Below are positions 23,406 through 31,289 of a stretch of DNA of 64,000 nucleotides, piece by piece. The stretch comes from Methanomassiliicoccaceae archaeon DOK (GTDB lineage Archaea > Thermoplasmatota > Thermoplasmata > Methanomassiliicoccales > Methanomethylophilaceae), in assembly GCA_009911715.1 (NCBI GenBank), contig CP047880.1, positions 558,001-622,000 on the forward strand, written 5' to 3'. Every line of letters starts with the position of its first letter. Position 1 is the stretch's first letter. The translations under genes were made by a program, and so were the position numbers. The notes under the pieces were generated by a model that was given only the letters and a program-made list of their open reading frames with translations, was not told where the DNA came from and ran no database searches.

Positions 23406-24809
23406 ATGGTCAGACTCATCGGCAGAGACAGGGAGGTCCAGGAGCTAGAGGCGTTCGTCTCGGATCCCACCGTGCGCGGATGTGCCGTGTATGGCGTGCG
23501 CCAGGTCGGCAAGACGACCCTCCTCCGTCACGTCGCATCGGGACACCGGTCCGTCTACATACAGGCCGTCAAGGGATCGGAGGAGACGATAGTCGAGCGC
23601 GCCATGTCGTATGTGCGCGAGTCCTTCACGGTCCAGGACGGTCCGAAGACGCTGTCCGGACTCCTGGACACGATAGGAGTGATATGCTCGGAGGCCCCCA
23701 CCCTGGTCATCATAGACGAGTATCCCTACATGTCCAAGTCGCTGAAGCATGCCGACAGCATGCTGCAGGGGTTCATAGACGGTCCCCTGGCGGAGACAGG
23801 ATCGAAGATAATCCTGTGCGGATCCCAGATGTCGTCCATGCTGGACATCGTGAAGGACGACGCCAATCCCCTCTACAACAGGCTCAGATGGAGCATGGAG
23901 GTGAGGGAGATGTCTTTCGTCGACACGTGTCTGTTCCATCCGGAGATGGACGATCTGGACCAGATGAGGATGTACATGGTCTTCGGAGGGATGCCCCTCA
24001 ACCACATCGATTTCTCCGGTCCGTCCTTCAGGGAGGTCATACAGAGGAGGTTCCTCTCGCCAGGTCTGCCTCTGAGCAACATCGCCCGCGCTCGCATCGG
24101 GTCGGAGCTCGCGGACGTGGACGCATGCGAATCCATAATCCGTGCCATCGCAGCGGGCCGCACCAGTCTGAAGGAGATAACGCAGCACACCGGAATCAAC
24201 ACCAGCACATGTTCGAAGCACATCGCGAGGATGGAGGGTGTAGGCATAATCGGAAGGTACCATCCGATGGCGGGAGCCCCCGAGAGGCCGAGGTACAGGA
24301 TAGAGGACGGTCTGGTGGGGCTGTGGTACACGGTGTTCGACGATCTGGACGAGTTCTCGATGCCCGTGGACGTCGGGAAGAGGTACGAACTGGTGGAGAG
24401 CGGGATCAACACGTACCTCGGACATCTGTTCGAAAAGTTCTGCGCGGGGTACATGACCCGCCACTACGCCTGCGATGAGATGGGGTCGTGGTGGGGGGTC
24501 GAGGTGGACGAGGACGGTGACAGGGTCGGGGTCGACATAGACATCGTCGCGAAGGTCAGGGAGTCGGGCAGGAGGTTGAGCGTGTATGCGGAATGCAGGT
24601 TCCGCAACAGGATGATGAAGAAAACCGACCTCGACAGGCTCGAGCGCCGCGCCACAGCGCTGGACGACAGGGCGAACCTGGTCCTGTTCTCCTCGGGCGG
24701 TTTCGAGAGGCAGCTCCTGGCCGTGGCCCCGGCGAGGGGCGTCGTGCTGATAGGCGTCGACGAGCTGATGGAAAGGGTCCCCGCCCCCCGCCTGCTGGGC
24801 GGGGGCTAG
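23406..24809 (+). CDS. Archaeal-type AAA ATPase with DUF234-like C-terminus (paralogue B)
   Basis: A 467-residue protein of the archaeal ATPase family. Walker A 'YGVRQVGKTTLLRH', Walker B 'TLVIIDEYPYM', arginine-containing 'LRWSMEVREMSF', then a winged-helix segment ('TSLKEITQHTGINTSTCSKH') and a C-terminal D...ExR/K nuclease-like pattern ('VGVDIDIVAKV' and 'VYAECRFRN'). Role unknown. Relatives are multicopy in many archaea. Related to the gene at 31290. The start ATG 23406 directly follows the last of four 29-bp repeats. The stop is TAG, the only terminal TAG I found in the window, with TGA two codons further on. The last codons are encoded by a GC hairpin. Confidence 0.8.
   Translation: MVRLIGRDREVQELEAFVSDPTVRGCAVYGVRQVGKTTLLRHVASGHRSVYIQAVKGSEETIVERAMSYVRESFTVQDGPKTLSGLLDTIGVICSEAPTLVIIDEYPYMSKSLKHADSMLQGFIDGPLAETGSKIILCGSQMSSMLDIVKDDANPLYNRLRWSMEVREMSFVDTCLFHPEMDDLDQMRMYMVFGGMPLNHIDFSGPSFREVIQRRFLSPGLPLSNIARARIGSELADVDACESIIRAIAAGRTSLKEITQHTGINTSTCSKHIARMEGVGIIGRYHPMAGAPERPRYRIEDGLVGLWYTVFDDLDEFSMPVDVGKRYELVESGINTYLGHLFEKFCAGYMTRHYACDEMGSWWGVEVDEDGDRVGVDIDIVAKVRESGRRLSVYAECRFRNRMMKKTDLDRLERRATALDDRANLVLFSSGGFERQLLAVAPARGVVLIGVDELMERVPAPRLLGGG
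24785..24805. terminator. Bidirectional terminator between ATPase B and the AhpD-like gene
   Basis: CCCCCGCC and GGCGGGGG form an 8-bp stem with a 5-base loop at the junction of two convergent genes. It overlaps the last codons of ATPase B and lies 17 bases past the end of the minus-strand gene. Confidence 0.5.
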
Positions 24810-24821
24810 GGGCCGTGAGGC

Positions 24822-25202
24822 TCACTCGTCCCACTCGGCGAACAGCTTCGTGATGCCCCTCTTGGCGACGGACCAGCAGGGGACGCCGCCGATGAGCACC
24901 GCGACCTTGATGGCCTCGAGGATCTCCTCCTTGGTGGCGCCGTAGTTCTTGGCCACCCTGGCCTGGGCGTAGACGCAGTCCTCGCACATCCTGACCGCGA
25001 CGCAGGACAGCGCCATGAGCCTCTTGGTCTTCCTGTCGAGGGCGCCGTCCTCGACCATCACCCTGTCCATCGTGTGGAGGGTGTCGATGAACGAGGGGTC
25101 GAGCTCGTTGATCGCCTTCAGCGTGTCGGGGGCGTAGCCGCCCATTCCCGAGCACATTTGTCCGAACTTGTTGTTACCGCAAGAGGGTCTTTCCTGAGAC
25201 AT
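24822..25202 (-). CDS. Carboxymuconolactone decarboxylase/AhpD-family protein
   Basis: A 126-residue CMD-family protein with the redox motif 'MCEDCVYAQARVA' (CxxC with a following His-like position replaced) typical of AhpD-like proteins. It may act as a thiol-dependent reductase in oxidative-stress defence or have a related unknown role. Start: ATG 25202 is preferred over ATG 25229 since a TATA-like CGGTTATG lies ~28 bases upstream of 25202. The gene is convergent with ATPase B. Confidence 0.85.
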   Translation of the reverse strand: MSQERPSCGNNKFGQMCSGMGGYAPDTLKAINELDPSFIDTLHTMDRVMVEDGALDRKTKRLMALSCVAVRMCEDCVYAQARVAKNYGATKEEILEAIKVAVLIGGVPCWSVAKRGITKLFAEWDE

Positions 25203-25323
25203 GGATGGTGTATCGCGGAGGTCGGACATAACCGATTCCCCCGGACCTGCCGGATTTCAGTGCCGTGAACCAGCTACGGATTCGTTCGCGGTCGATTACG
25301 AACGAAAACGAACGAAAAGACGC

Positions 25324-26127
25324 TCACGTCTCCGAGCCCGATCGGTACGGTGTCCTTCCGCCGAACACGTCCGAGACCACGTCCAGCAGCTCGTCCAGGT
25401 TCCCCTGCGAGTTGGCCGCCAGAACCGGGGACGGACGGTCGAACCACACGTCGTCCTCTATGCCGTGGAAGACCCCGCCGGCCGCCTTCACGCAGGTGAG
25501 CGCGGCCGCATGGTCCCACGGGGACAGCCTGATCTCGAAGTACATGTCCACCGCGCCCTCGGCGAGCATGGACAGCTCCACCGCCGCCGTGCCGATCCTC
25601 CTCAGGTCGTTGATCCTGGGGTACAGCCTCTCCGTGGCCTCGAAGACCCTCGGCGCCAGCTCCTTGCGGTAGCAGCACCAGGCGGTGCTGAGGATGCAGT
25701 CCTCCAGCGGCCTGTCGGAAACGTGCACGGGCACGCCGTCCCTCCATGTGCCCCTGCCGATCTCGGAGGTCCACATCCTGCCGCTGAACGGGTTGCAGAC
25801 CACCCCTATGTGGGGCGAGCCGTCCTTGAACAGGGCGACGGACACCCCGACCTCGGGGATGCCCCTGGAGAAGTTCATGGTCCCGTCGATGGGGTCAACG
25901 ATCCAGGTGTAGCCCTCCTCCAGTATCGGGGCCTCGTCCCCCTCCTCGCCGACGAACGACGAACCGGGGATCAGCCCGGTGAGCCTCGACTTGAGGAATC
26001 TCTCGTTCTCCAGGTCGGCCGACGTGACGATGTTCTCCCTGCCGCCCTTGTCCTCCACGGAGAACCCGTGGGCGGCGGCCACCCTCCTGCCGGATTCCGC
26101 GACTATGTCTGCTATCTTCCCGAGCAC
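25324..26127 (-). CDS. Inositol monophosphatase-family phosphatase
   Basis: A 267-residue Mg-dependent phosphatase of the IMPase/archaeal FBPase family. Motifs: 'FVGEEGDE' (metal Glu), 'WIVDPIDGTMNFSRG' (DPIDGT) and 'SPWDHAAALTCVKAAGG' (WDxAA). Archaeal members hydrolyse inositol-1-phosphate and/or fructose-1,6-bisphosphate, so the substrate is open. The frame extends far upstream without family similarity, overlapping the PPK2 gene; I place the start at GTG 26127, giving the usual length. It diverges from the PPK2 gene, with only about 50 bases between starts. Confidence 0.85.
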   Translation of the reverse strand: MLGKIADIVAESGRRVAAAHGFSVEDKGGRENIVTSADLENERFLKSRLTGLIPGSSFVGEEGDEAPILEEGYTWIVDPIDGTMNFSRGIPEVGVSVALFKDGSPHIGVVCNPFSGRMWTSEIGRGTWRDGVPVHVSDRPLEDCILSTAWCCYRKELAPRVFEATERLYPRINDLRRIGTAAVELSMLAEGAVDMYFEIRLSPWDHAAALTCVKAAGGVFHGIEDDVWFDRPSPVLAANSQGNLDELLDVVSDVFGGRTPYRSGSET

Positions 26128-26179
26128 GCCTCTGCCAGCGGACGATATTGATTTTACCTTTGCGGTGGTTGCGTATGGC

Positions 26180-27571
26180 ATGGCAGCCACGATTTCAGAC
26201 GACCTCGCCGCGGAGCTCACCGTCCTCCAGCGGCGCATCGTCAACGAGAACCAGCAGGTGCTCGTGATCTTCGAGGGACGCAGCGGGAGGGTCATGGGCC
26301 GTGTGATCAACGAGTTCATGAACCTGCTGGAGCCGCGCGGGATCACATACACCCACTTCGTACCCGAGGAGATGTCGTCCCCCAGGGACATGCTCAGGTA
26401 CATTACCAGGGAGCCGGCGAAGGGGAAGATTTCCATCTACGACCGTTCATGGTACTCCCGCATCGTCGCCGAGGTCAACGAGGGCAGGGACGCGGACGAG
26501 TTGCAGAACCTGGCCATGTCCCTGGAGCGCTACTTCTCCAACAACGGGGTCATCATCGTCAAGATCTTCCTCAACATCTCCGACGAGACCATGGACGAGG
26601 TCGCCCAGAGGCTCGGGAAGAAGAGGCTAAAGAGCAGCTCGTTCCTGACCGACGACCACATCGACCCGAAGAAGTGGAGGGACAAGATCGTGATGCCCAT
26701 GATCGCCTCCACCAACACGCCGTTCGCCCCGTGGGACATCGTCGACGTGCAGGACCTGGACATGTGCATGGCCATGGTGGTCCACACCTTCATGGAGAGG
26801 GTCGTCCACCGTCTGGAGCACGAGGTCCATCTCCCGCCGAAGACGGTGGAGTCCAGGTACCCCAACCCCAGGAAGGAGGCCGACCTGACGAAGACGGCCA
26901 AGAGCTACAAGTCCGAGCTGGAGGAGCTGTCCGCCGACATCGCCAGGCTCCAGCTCAAGCTGGCGGAGTCGGGCAGGTCCATGGTCCTGGTGTTCGAGGG
27001 CTGGGACGCCGCCGGCAAGGGAGGGAGCATCAAGCGCCTGGTCAGGTCTCTGAACCCGAGGGGGTACTACGTGGTGCCCGTCGCGGCGCCGGTGGGTGAC
27101 GAGAAGGTACACACGTACCTCTGGAGGTTCGCGATCAACATGCCGAAGGCCGGGCACATCACCATCTTCGACCGTTCCTGGTACGGCAGGATGATGGTGG
27201 AGCCCATCGAGGGCTTCTGCAACGAGGACGAGTACGGACGCTCGGCCAGCCAGATCCGCGGGTTCGAGAAGATGATCTCGGAGCTCGGCGGGATCATCAT
27301 CAAGTTCTGGATGGAGATCAGCCCGGAGGAGCAGCTGGCCAGGTTCGAGGCCAGGAGGGCCAACCCCGTGAAGTCCTGGAAGATCACCGACGAGGACTGG
27401 CGCAACCGCGAGAAGTGGCCGGTGTACGAGGAGTACGTGGACAGGATGATAGAGTCCACCAACACGTCGTTCGCGCCGTGGGTCGTCGTGGAGTCGGAGG
27501 ACAAGAAGTACGGCAGGCTCAAGGTGCTCAGGACTGTCAGGGACGCCATGAAGGAGGCCCTGGACGATTGA
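26180..27571 (+). CDS. ppk2: Two-domain polyphosphate kinase 2
   Basis: A 463-residue PPK2 with two tandem kinase-like domains, as in class II enzymes that phosphorylate AMP to ADP with polyphosphate. The C-terminal domain is complete: Walker A 'VFEGWDAAGKGGSIKRL' (about residue 270), 'FDRSWYGRMMVEP' lid. The N-terminal domain keeps 'YDRSWYSRIV' but its P-loop reads 'VIFEGRSGRVMGR', lacking the lysine, so it is probably structural. ATG 26180 is in frame and gives the conserved start of the domain; the upstream frame is not family-like. A GC hairpin follows the stop. Confidence 0.9.
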   Translation: MAATISDDLAAELTVLQRRIVNENQQVLVIFEGRSGRVMGRVINEFMNLLEPRGITYTHFVPEEMSSPRDMLRYITREPAKGKISIYDRSWYSRIVAEVNEGRDADELQNLAMSLERYFSNNGVIIVKIFLNISDETMDEVAQRLGKKRLKSSSFLTDDHIDPKKWRDKIVMPMIASTNTPFAPWDIVDVQDLDMCMAMVVHTFMERVVHRLEHEVHLPPKTVESRYPNPRKEADLTKTAKSYKSELEELSADIARLQLKLAESGRSMVLVFEGWDAAGKGGSIKRLVRSLNPRGYYVVPVAAPVGDEKVHTYLWRFAINMPKAGHITIFDRSWYGRMMVEPIEGFCNEDEYGRSASQIRGFEKMISELGGIIIKFWMEISPEEQLARFEARRANPVKSWKITDEDWRNREKWPVYEEYVDRMIESTNTSFAPWVVVESEDKKYGRLKVLRTVRDAMKEALDD

Positions 27572-27574
27572 GAC

Positions 27575-27593
27575 GCGGGGGTCGCTCCCCCGC
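27575..27593 (+). terminator. Terminator hairpin after ppk2
   Basis: GCGGGGG and CCCCCGC form a 7-bp stem around a 5-base loop, starting 4 bases past the ppk2 stop codon. Confidence 0.55.
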
Positions 27594-27660
27594 ACATTCC
27601 GTCGATTGTCGGTATGGGCATTCGACACTCTTATATAGCCCGGGCAGGTTGTCCCGACCA

Positions 27661-28353
27661 ATGGTTGACGAGTTCAAGCAGAAGATCGCAGGGGAGATCA
27701 CCATCTCCCCGGATCCCGGCAAGACCATCAGGAAATGGAGGGAGGAGTTCGGGCTCTCCCAGCACCAGCTGGCCGACGCCATGGGCGTCTCCCACTCCGT
27801 CGTGAGCGACTACGAGTCCGGCAGGCGCAAGTCGCCCGGGGTCAACGTCATCAAGAAGATGGTCGACGCCTTCATAGAGCTCGACATGCAGAACGGCTCG
27901 CCCGTGATATCCAGGTACAATCCTAACTACAAGCTGGATTGCATCATATCAATGGACGAGTTCCCCGGAGGGGTGGACGTCGGTGCCTTCATCAACGCCA
28001 TCTCCGGGAAGAACCTGAACCCGGACAGGGTGCTCTCCAAGTCCATATTCGGATACACGATCGTGGACTCCCTGAAGGCCATCCTCTCCCTGGGTTCGGA
28101 CGATTATCTCAAGATCTACGGGTGGAACACCGAGAGGGCGCTCATCTTCACGAACGTCCACTACGGGCGCTCCCCCATGGTAGCCGTCCGCGCGCACCCG
28201 CTCACGCCCGGGATGGTGGTGTACGTACAGCCGGAGAAGACCGACCCGCTGGCAGTCAAGCTGGCGAGGCTGGAGGGGATCCCGCTGGTCACCACCGACC
28301 TGGACGTGGAGGGCGTCGTCGCAAGGATGCAGACCCTCAAGGAGGGGATTTGA
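27661..28353 (+). CDS. XRE-type HTH regulator heading the mevalonate gene cluster
   Basis: A 230-residue protein with an N-terminal helix-turn-helix of the Cro/XRE type ('[20 protein letters not shown]', then '[15 protein letters not shown]', residues ~25-65) and a C-terminal ~150-residue sensor-like domain of unknown ligand. It probably binds DNA as a dimer. A TATA box (TCTTATATAG, centred near 27634) lies 27 bases before ATG 27661. Its stop overlaps the HMG-CoA synthase start (TGATG at 28351-28355), so regulator and mevalonate genes are co-transcribed; control of isoprenoid synthesis is a reasonable inference. Confidence 0.85.
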   Translation: MVDEFKQKIAGEITISPDPGKTIRKWREEFGLSQHQLADAMGVSHSVVSDYESGRRKSPGVNVIKKMVDAFIELDMQNGSPVISRYNPNYKLDCIISMDEFPGGVDVGAFINAISGKNLNPDRVLSKSIFGYTIVDSLKAILSLGSDDYLKIYGWNTERALIFTNVHYGRSPMVAVRAHPLTPGMVVYVQPEKTDPLAVKLARLEGIPLVTTDLDVEGVVARMQTLKEGI

Positions 28354-29404
28354 TGGATGTAGGAATCGTAAGTTACGGAGGATATGTCCCCAGGTACAGG
28401 ATCAAACCCGAGGAGATCGGGAGGATCTGGGGAGTGGATGGGAAATCTATGGGCAAGGGGCTGATGATCTATCAGAAGTCCGTGCCCTCACCGGACGAGG
28501 ACGTCGTCACCATCGCCACTGAGGCGGCGAGGTACATGATGGACAGGGTCCCCGAGGTGGACCCCAAGGACATCGGCGCCATCTACGTCGGATCCGAGTC
28601 CCATCCCTACGCAGTCAAACCGACCGCGACCATCGTCGCGGAGGCCATCGAGGCCACCCCGCCATGACCGCGGCCGACATGGAGTTCGCGTGCAAGGCGG
28701 GAACCGCCGGCATCCAGGCCTGCATGGGTCTGGTCGGCGCGGGCATGGTGAAGTACGGCGTCGCGATCGGCGCCGACACATCCCAGGGAGCCCCCGGGGA
28801 CGCCCTGGAGTACTCCGCCTCCGCCGGAGGCGCGGCCTACCTGATCGGAAGCGAGAAGGTCATCGCCAGGATCAACAAGACGCTCAGCTTCACCACCGAC
28901 ACCCCCGACTTCTGGAGGAGGGAGGGCCAGCCCTACCCCAAGCACGGAGGAAGGTTCACAGGCGAGCCCGCCTACTTCAGGCACATCACGTCCGCGGCCA
29001 AGATGATGCTCGAGGCCATGGGCACCACCCCCGAGGACTACAAGTACGCGGTGTTCCACCAGCCCAACGGCAAGTTCCCCACCAGGGTCGCCAAGCAGCT
29101 CGGGTTCACCGACGAGCAGATCCAGTACGGCCTGCTCACGCCCAACATCGGCAACACGTACAGCGGCGCCGTGCCGCTGGGACTGGCCAACATCCTGGAC
29201 CACGCCGAGCCCGGCGACAGGATCTTCGTCACGTCCTACGGGTCGGGGGCCGGAAGCGACGCCTTCGACATCACCGTCACGGACGAGATGGCCAACTACA
29301 AGAGGGACAACGCACCGACGCTGGAGAAGGTCATGGCCGACCCGATCTACGTCGACTACGGGATCTATGCCAAGTTCAAGGGCAAGATCGTCATGCCGGA
29401 GTGA
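28353..29404 (+). CDS. hmgS: Hydroxymethylglutaryl-CoA synthase, frame interrupted by one missing base
   Basis: Archaeal HMG-CoA synthase condenses acetyl-CoA with acetoacetyl-CoA in the mevalonate route to membrane lipids. The first frame (28353-28667) covers '[17 protein letters not shown]' to 'AEAIEATPP' then stops; the second (from 28664) begins '[16 protein letters not shown]' with catalytic Cys and continues to '[19 protein letters not shown]' and the end. Family alignment expects E-A-T-P-A-M-T-A-A-D across the join, so exactly one base is missing after the run of four C (28657-28660). HMG-CoA synthase is essential for archaeal lipids, so an assembly error is the simplest explanation; frameshift decoding is the exotic one. 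The gene lies in the order regulator-hmgS-thiolase-DUF35. Confidence 0.9.
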
Positions 29405-29408
29405 TAAC

Positions 29409-30578
29409 ATGAGGGACGTAGCAATCATAGGGGCCGGAGTCACCAAGTTCGGCGAGCTCTGGAACAAATCGTTCAGGGCGATCGGCATCGAGGCCGGCGT
29501 CAAGGCCATGGGCGACGCCAACCTCTCGGGAAGCGAGATCGACGGCGTGTTCATCGGGAACATGTCCGCAGGGCAGTTCATCAAGCAGAAGCACATCGAC
29601 GCGCTCATCGCGGACTACTCCGGGATGGCGACCAACCACATCCCCGCAACCAGGGTCGAGGCCGGAGGGGCCTCCGGAGGCGTCGCGTTCAGGCAGGCCG
29701 TCATGGCCGTCGCGTCCGGGATGCACGACGTGGTCCTGGTCGGAGGGGCCGAGAAGATGACCGACATGGACGACGTGTCCATCAACAGCGTCCTCGACGC
29801 CACGGCAGACGCCGAGTGGGAGGCCGGCATGGGAGTGACCTTCGCGGGTCTCCACGCCATGATCGCCAACCGCATGATCCACGACGGCATCGCCACCAGG
29901 GAGGAGATCGCATCCTTCTCCGTCAACAGCCACTTCCACGGCGCGCTGAACCCCAACGCCCAGTTCAGGAAGGCCATCACCCTCGACACCGTCCTGAGGT
30001 CCGGGCCGGTCGCATCGCCCCTCGGCATGTTCGACTGCGCGCCCATCTCCGACGGAGCCGCCAGCCTGGTGCTGTGCCCCCTGGAGGACGCCAAGAAGTA
30101 CACCGACTCCTACGTGAAGGTCTCCGCCGTCACGCAGGCGAGCGACACCCTGGCACTGTTCCAGAGGCCCGACATCACCACCTATCAGGCCACCGTCGAG
30201 GCGGCCAAGAGGGCGTACGAGCAGGCCCACATCACCGCCCAGGACATCAGCGTCGCGGAGGTGCACGACACCTACACCGTCACAGGCATCATGGCCCTGC
30301 AGGACCTCGGCTTCTACAAGAGGGGCGAGGCGGGCAAGGCCGTCCTCAACGAGGAGTGCCACTTCGACTCCGGCAAGGTCGCGATCAACACCTCCGGAGG
30401 ACTCAAGGCCCGCGGACACCCGATCGGAGCCACCGGCGTGGCGCAGATCGTGGAGCTCGTGGAGCAGCTCAGGGGATCCGCCGACAAGAGGCAGGTCGAG
30501 AACGCCAAGTACGGACTGGCCCAGAACACCGGAGGAACCGGTTCCGCGGTCACCGTCAGCATCCTGGAGGCGATGTGA
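29409..30578 (+). CDS. Archaeal acetoacetyl-CoA thiolase-family protein
   Basis: A 389-residue thiolase of the type that forms a channelling complex with HMG-CoA synthase and a DUF35 protein. It starts 'MRDVAIIGAGVTKFGELW' (ATG 29409, 4 bases after the upstream stop). The catalytic His motif is present in 'SGGLKARGHPIGATG', and 'EVHDTYTVTGI' is also conserved. Where thiolases carry the nucleophilic Cys (usually E-x-x-C-A-S-G-G) this protein reads 'VEAGGASGGVAF', Gly at residue 87. Either the lineage uses another residue or the activity is altered. The stop overlaps the next start (TGATG). Confidence 0.85.
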   Translation: MRDVAIIGAGVTKFGELWNKSFRAIGIEAGVKAMGDANLSGSEIDGVFIGNMSAGQFIKQKHIDALIADYSGMATNHIPATRVEAGGASGGVAFRQAVMAVASGMHDVVLVGGAEKMTDMDDVSINSVLDATADAEWEAGMGVTFAGLHAMIANRMIHDGIATREEIASFSVNSHFHGALNPNAQFRKAITLDTVLRSGPVASPLGMFDCAPISDGAASLVLCPLEDAKKYTDSYVKVSAVTQASDTLALFQRPDITTYQATVEAAKRAYEQAHITAQDISVAEVHDTYTVTGIMALQDLGFYKRGEAGKAVLNEECHFDSGKVAINTSGGLKARGHPIGATGVAQIVELVEQLRGSADKRQVENAKYGLAQNTGGTGSAVTVSILEAM

Positions 30579-30982
30579 TGTCATCTGTTGCAAGGGAGTG
30601 GAGGGAGGTCCCCGGAAGGTACAACCTGAAGGGAACCAAGTGCGCCAACTGCGGGACGATCTACTTCCCCAGGCGCGACTTCTGCCCGAAGTGCCGCCGC
30701 GCGGGGATCGGGAAGATCGAGGACTACGACATCAGCAGGACCGGGGAGGTCTACTCCTTCTCCATCGTCTACGACGCGCCTGCTATGTGCGACATGATCA
30801 AGCCCTACGCGGTCGTCATGGTGAAGACCGACGACGGCGTCATGATCACCGGCCAGCTGGTCGACGTCGACCTGGAGAAGGTCGCCATCGGCATGAGGGT
30901 CAGGGCCGTCATGCGCAAGCTGTCCACCGACGGCGACGCGGGCGTCATCCGCTACGGGTTCAAGTTCGTCCCCGCGGAGTGA
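30578..30982 (+). CDS. DUF35 OB-fold zinc-ribbon protein of the thiolase/HMG-CoA synthase complex
   Basis: A 134-residue protein with an N-terminal rubredoxin-like zinc ribbon (Cys pairs in 'KCANCGTIYFPRRDFCPKC') followed by an OB fold ('GEVYSFSIVYDAP', 'VVMVKTDDGVMITGQLV'). In methanogens DUF35 proteins bridge thiolase and HMG-CoA synthase and bind the pantetheine arm of CoA. The gene order here is the same as in those complexes. ATG 30578 overlaps the thiolase stop. A strong GC hairpin follows. Confidence 0.92.
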   Translation: MSSVAREWREVPGRYNLKGTKCANCGTIYFPRRDFCPKCRRAGIGKIEDYDISRTGEVYSFSIVYDAPAMCDMIKPYAVVMVKTDDGVMITGQLVDVDLEKVAIGMRVRAVMRKLSTDGDAGVIRYGFKFVPAE

Positions 30983-30994
30983 TCAAACTCAACA

Positions 30995-31014
30995 CCCGGG
31001 GGCCGTCCCCCGGG
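30995..31014 (+). terminator. Terminator hairpin after the mevalonate operon
   Basis: CCCGGGGG and CCCCCGGG form an 8-bp stem with a 4-base loop 13 bases past the DUF35 stop, followed by a T-rich stretch ending TTTTCTTCTT. Confidence 0.65.
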
Positions 31015-31289
31015 AAACCAATTTCTGTTTTCTTCTTCGGATGTGCCGTGGCGTCGTCGAGCGGATCAAAACGTTGCCGGTGTCCATTTATCTTAGTTCC
31101 GCGGATTGAGGGCCAGGTTCCCTCCCGCCACGACATCTGGCATGTATGGTATCCAGATATTTGTTTCAAAAAAATCTAAAAAATAAATTTTTGGAAAATT
31201 TTGACAAAAATAAATTTTATTTATGAAAACACAAAATTTAATACAATCAATTGTCATACAGTAATATGAACGGCGGCAGATACGCAGCC
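31015..31289. other. Intergenic region with AT-rich imperfect repeats before ATPase C
   Basis: The last ~110 bases before ATPase C are extremely AT-rich. The element ATAAATTTT recurs at about 31183 and 31210 (27 bases apart) and a related AAAATTTA at 31233; spacing is less regular than upstream of the other ATPase genes. No gene is visible in the preceding 120 bases. Confidence 0.45.

Noticed and set aside
28664-29404. Second half of HMG-CoA synthase as an independent gene
   Set aside because: It begins exactly where the family sequence should continue and lacks its own ribosome site; a single gene with an indel is far more likely.
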